The translations under genes and the position numbers were made by a program. This document shows positions 61,831 through 64,000 of a DNA stretch of 64,000 nt, piece after piece (position 1 is the first letter of the stretch; every line of letters starts with the position of its first letter). The stretch is from assembly GCA_964639765.1 (NCBI GenBank), contig CAZXEN010000003.1, forward strand, positions 1 through 64,000, read 5' to 3'. A model generated the notes under the pieces. The model was not told the DNA's origin. It searched no databases and worked only from the letters and a program-made list of their open reading frames with translations. This stretch comes from Scybalousia_A sp964639765. GTDB lineage: Bacteria; Bacteroidota; Bacteroidia; Bacteroidales; P3.

Positions 61831-63390
61831 ATGCCGGATAACAGTCAAAATACATTCAGTTCAAGGCTGAGACACCAGAGAATGACGTTCAGCCAGGCTT
61901 TTTCTCTTAACAACAACATGGTTCCTCCGCAGGCAGAGGAACTTGAAGAGGAAGTATTAGGAGCTTTGCTTCTCAGTCAGGACGCTTTGACAAACACTAT
62001 AGACAGGTTAAAGACAGATTATTTCTACAAAGAAGAACACAAAGAAATCTTTTCTGCCATTCTTGCTCTTTTCCATGAAGGAAATCCCATAGACCTTGTG
62101 ACAGTTACAGAGAAACTGAAGAAAAGGGGAAGTTTGGAAGCCATAGGAGGCTCATACAAAATGGCATCTCTTACCTCAAAAGTAACTTCTGCTGCACATA
62201 TAGAATACTATGTAAGCATTCTGGCAGAGAAATTCATTCAAAGGGAACTGATAAGAGTATCTACGGAGACCTTGAAAGAAGCATACGACGAAACCACCGA
62301 CATTGTGGATTTGCTGGACAGGACAGAGACAAAGTTTTTGGACATCAACGACCAGAACTTCAACTCTTCTTCACAGAATATGCAACATCTTTTGATTGAC
62401 GCCATAAAAGAAATAGAAAAAGTGCAGGCTTCCGACAACGCAACAACTGGTTTGGAATGCGGATTTGAGGAACTTGACAGATGTATCAACGGTTTTCAGC
62501 CCGGCACTCTTATTATTCTGGCTGCACGTCCTGCAATGGGAAAAACAGCTTTTGCAGTTTCCATGGCAAGAAACATAGCTGTGCAGTTTCATCAGCCTGT
62601 TGCCATCTTTTCTTTGGAAATGACGGCAATGGAACTTACTATGCGTTTGATTTCTTCTGAAACAGAGATAGAAGGAAACGATCTTAAAAGAGGAGATCAA
62701 ATGACCACCCAACAAATACAGATAATAAAAGAAAGAACACAGACTCTTGCAGAGGCTCCAATCTTTATTGATGACAATCCGGGCTTGAGTATTTTTGACC
62801 TAAGGGCGAAATGCAGGCGACTAAAGCAGGCTCATGACATAAAAATGGTGTTTATTGACTACCTGCAACTGATGTCAGGAGGTGAAGGCAGGAACAATGG
62901 AAACAGAGAGCAGGAGATCAGTTTCATTTCCCGTCAGTTGAAAGCATTATCCAAGGAATTGGGCATTCCTATCCTTGCTCTTTCACAACTTTCACGTGCT
63001 GTGGAAACACGAGGAGGAAGCAAGGAACCTGTTTTGTCTGACTTGCGTGAGAGTGGAGCTATAGAACAGGATGCAGATATTGTTATGTTTATCTATCGTC
63101 CTGAATACTATGGCATAACAGAAGATGAAAACGGCTCAACAGAAGGAGTTGCCTATGTAAATATCGCAAAAAACCGTGCAGGTTCTACCAACAAGGCACG
63201 TTTAGGCTTCAAACGCAAGTATGTAAAGTTCTATAATATAAAAAGAGACTTGCCTTCTGCCCTTAGAGAAGGGAGACTGGAAAACACATACTTTGACAGC
63301 AAAAGCAACAGCATTATCATGGAGTCAGGAATGAACGGAGAGCCGACAGAAGGTGAAATAAACAGCATTGATGACGACAATCCGTTCTAA
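61831..63390 (+). CDS. dnaB: replicative DNA helicase
   Basis: DnaB is the hexameric 5'-3' helicase of the replication fork. From the ATG at 61831 the protein has 519 residues. The N-terminal domain contains PPQAEELEEEVLGALLLSQDAL, followed by the linker. The RecA-like C-domain has Walker A AARPAMGKTAFAVSMA (about 225-240), FSLEMTAMELTMRLIS, Walker B MVFIDYLQLM, and the ALSQLSRAVE and SDLRESGAIEQDAD motifs. There is no intein. The N-terminus carries about 35 extra residues rich in Ser, Arg and Gln before the conserved start. Confidence 0.96.
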   Translation: MPDNSQNTFSSRLRHQRMTFSQAFSLNNNMVPPQAEELEEEVLGALLLSQDALTNTIDRLKTDYFYKEEHKEIFSAILALFHEGNPIDLVTVTEKLKKRGSLEAIGGSYKMASLTSKVTSAAHIEYYVSILAEKFIQRELIRVSTETLKEAYDETTDIVDLLDRTETKFLDINDQNFNSSSQNMQHLLIDAIKEIEKVQASDNATTGLECGFEELDRCINGFQPGTLIILAARPAMGKTAFAVSMARNIAVQFHQPVAIFSLEMTAMELTMRLISSETEIEGNDLKRGDQMTTQQIQIIKERTQTLAEAPIFIDDNPGLSIFDLRAKCRRLKQAHDIKMVFIDYLQLMSGGEGRNNGNREQEISFISRQLKALSKELGIPILALSQLSRAVETRGGSKEPVLSDLRESGAIEQDADIVMFIYRPEYYGITEDENGSTEGVAYVNIAKNRAGSTNKARLGFKRKYVKFYNIKRDLPSALREGRLENTYFDSKSNSIIMESGMNGEPTEGEINSIDDDNPF

Positions 63391-63417
63391 GAATATATAA
63401 ACTTTGATTGGCAAGAA

Positions 63418-64000
63418 ATGAGAAAAATTGTTATATTGTTTATCTTGTTGCTTTCTTTTTCCGTCAAGGCGGCTTTTGTCCTGATTCCTATGGACGAAAC
63501 ACAAAAAAACCACCTTAAAGCATACGGCATTGCATACGTTTCTTTGCAGAGGGATAATGATGTAACATGGCTGCTGAATTACAGAGGGGGTTCTTTTTCC
63601 ATGGAGGAAGATTCTGAGATAATAAAGCTGTGCAAGCTCAGAGGAGTGAGCTATGAGGTTGTCTCTTCTTCACAAATGCTCGGAATTATAGACGAAATTT
63701 CCGACCCAGAGGCAAATATGGACGCAGTAAAACTTCAGAAAGCCCCGAAAATTGCCGTCTATTCCCCAAAAAGCAAAAGACCTTGGGACGATGCAGTAAC
63801 ACTTGTTCTGACATATGCTGAGATACCATACGATGTTGTTTATGATGAGGAGGTTTTGAATGGAGTTCTTCCTATGTATGACTGGCTTCATCTGCACCAT
63901 GAAGACTTTACAGGACAGTATGGCAAGTTCTGGGGCAACTACAGGAACGCTTCTTGGTACAAACAAGACGTTGCCTTTCAGGAAGGCTTGGCAAAACAGC
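63418..64000 (+). CDS. exported conserved Bacteroidota protein, N-terminal part (runs off the window)
   Basis: The first 194 codons are present. A signal peptide (MRKIVILFILLLSFSVKAAF) is followed by IPMDETQKNHLKAYGIAY, WLLNYRGGSF, RGVSYEVVSSSQ, KAPKIAVYSP, PWDDAVTLVLTYAEIPYDVVYDEEVL, WLHLHHEDFTGQYGKFWGNYRNA. This is a widespread Bacteroidota family that databases often label 'asparagine synthetase B', but I see no glutamine amidotransferase or ATP-pyrophosphatase motif and a signal peptide is present, so that name is probably wrong. It starts 28 bp after dnaB and may share its transcript. Confidence 0.78.
   Translation, partial: MRKIVILFILLLSFSVKAAFVLIPMDETQKNHLKAYGIAYVSLQRDNDVTWLLNYRGGSFSMEEDSEIIKLCKLRGVSYEVVSSSQMLGIIDEISDPEANMDAVKLQKAPKIAVYSPKSKRPWDDAVTLVLTYAEIPYDVVYDEEVLNGVLPMYDWLHLHHEDFTGQYGKFWGNYRNASWYKQDVAFQEGLAKQ

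Overview
The window is about 64 kb of AT-rich chromosome (roughly one third G+C by eye) from an anaerobic member of the Bacteroidota, most likely of the order Bacteroidales. Four things support this. Many genes are preceded by the Bacteroidota -7 box TAnnTTTG and have no Shine-Dalgarno sequence. A type IX secretion (T9SS) lipoprotein, PorW/SprE, and two proteins with T9SS type A sorting domains are present. The primary sigma factor is the short Bacteroidota type (about 287 residues). Anaerobic metabolism is shown by the [FeFe]-hydrogenase maturase HydG and by a butyryl-CoA dehydrogenase/EtfB/EtfA cluster of the clostridial kind.

Layout. 1-4.6 kb: start of dapA, then porW, a small membrane protein, a lipoprotein and a CoA-transferase beta subunit. 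4.6-16.4 kb, mostly minus strand: EamA transporter, M23 peptidase, DUF2723 membrane protein, arginine deiminase, then (plus) a TlpA-like thioredoxin protein and (minus) infC-thrS. 16.7-22.5 kb, plus: glycosyltransferase, murF, anmK, a Spy-like exported protein, a TSUP transporter and cdaA. 22.5-24.3 kb, minus: xseB and a beta-helix lipoprotein. 24.4-28.2 kb, plus: two tandem primary-type sigma factors and dnaX. 28.3-37.4 kb: hydG (minus), a T9SS cargo protein, alaS, a HinP1I-like restriction-modification pair and typA. 37.4-42 kb, minus: RNase P RNA, a 2-hydroxyacid dehydrogenase, etfA, etfB and bcd. 42.2-49.4 kb: rmuC (plus), an uncharacterised lipoprotein/secreted-protein pair (minus), gltX and a BadF-type sugar kinase (plus). 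49.5-57.9 kb, minus: yajC, a MaoC hydratase, mtaB, a SprT-like protein, a tiny lipoprotein, a T9SS serine protease, coaE, ybbR, gtrA, rsmG, tRNA-Ser(UGA) and prmC. 57.9-64 kb: ribD, a PIF1-HRDC helicase (minus), dnaB and the start of an exported protein.

Most of the window is housekeeping: translation (thrS, alaS, gltX, infC, typA, prmC, rsmG, mtaB, tRNA-Ser), transcription (two sigma factors), replication (dnaX, dnaB, helicase) and the cell wall (murF, anmK, M23, cdaA, ybbR). I see no insertion sequence, CRISPR array or prophage. The only clearly accessory module is the restriction-modification pair.

The most unusual signal is not a gene. Five intergenic regions carry arrays of degenerate short units repeated about every 21 bp (two helical turns). 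Each unit combines an A/T tract with an ATCAAGACTTTTT-like core in either orientation. The arrays lie upstream of thrS/glycosyltransferase, between the two sigma genes, upstream of gltX, upstream of dnaB/helicase, and across the 5' end of the M23 peptidase gene.
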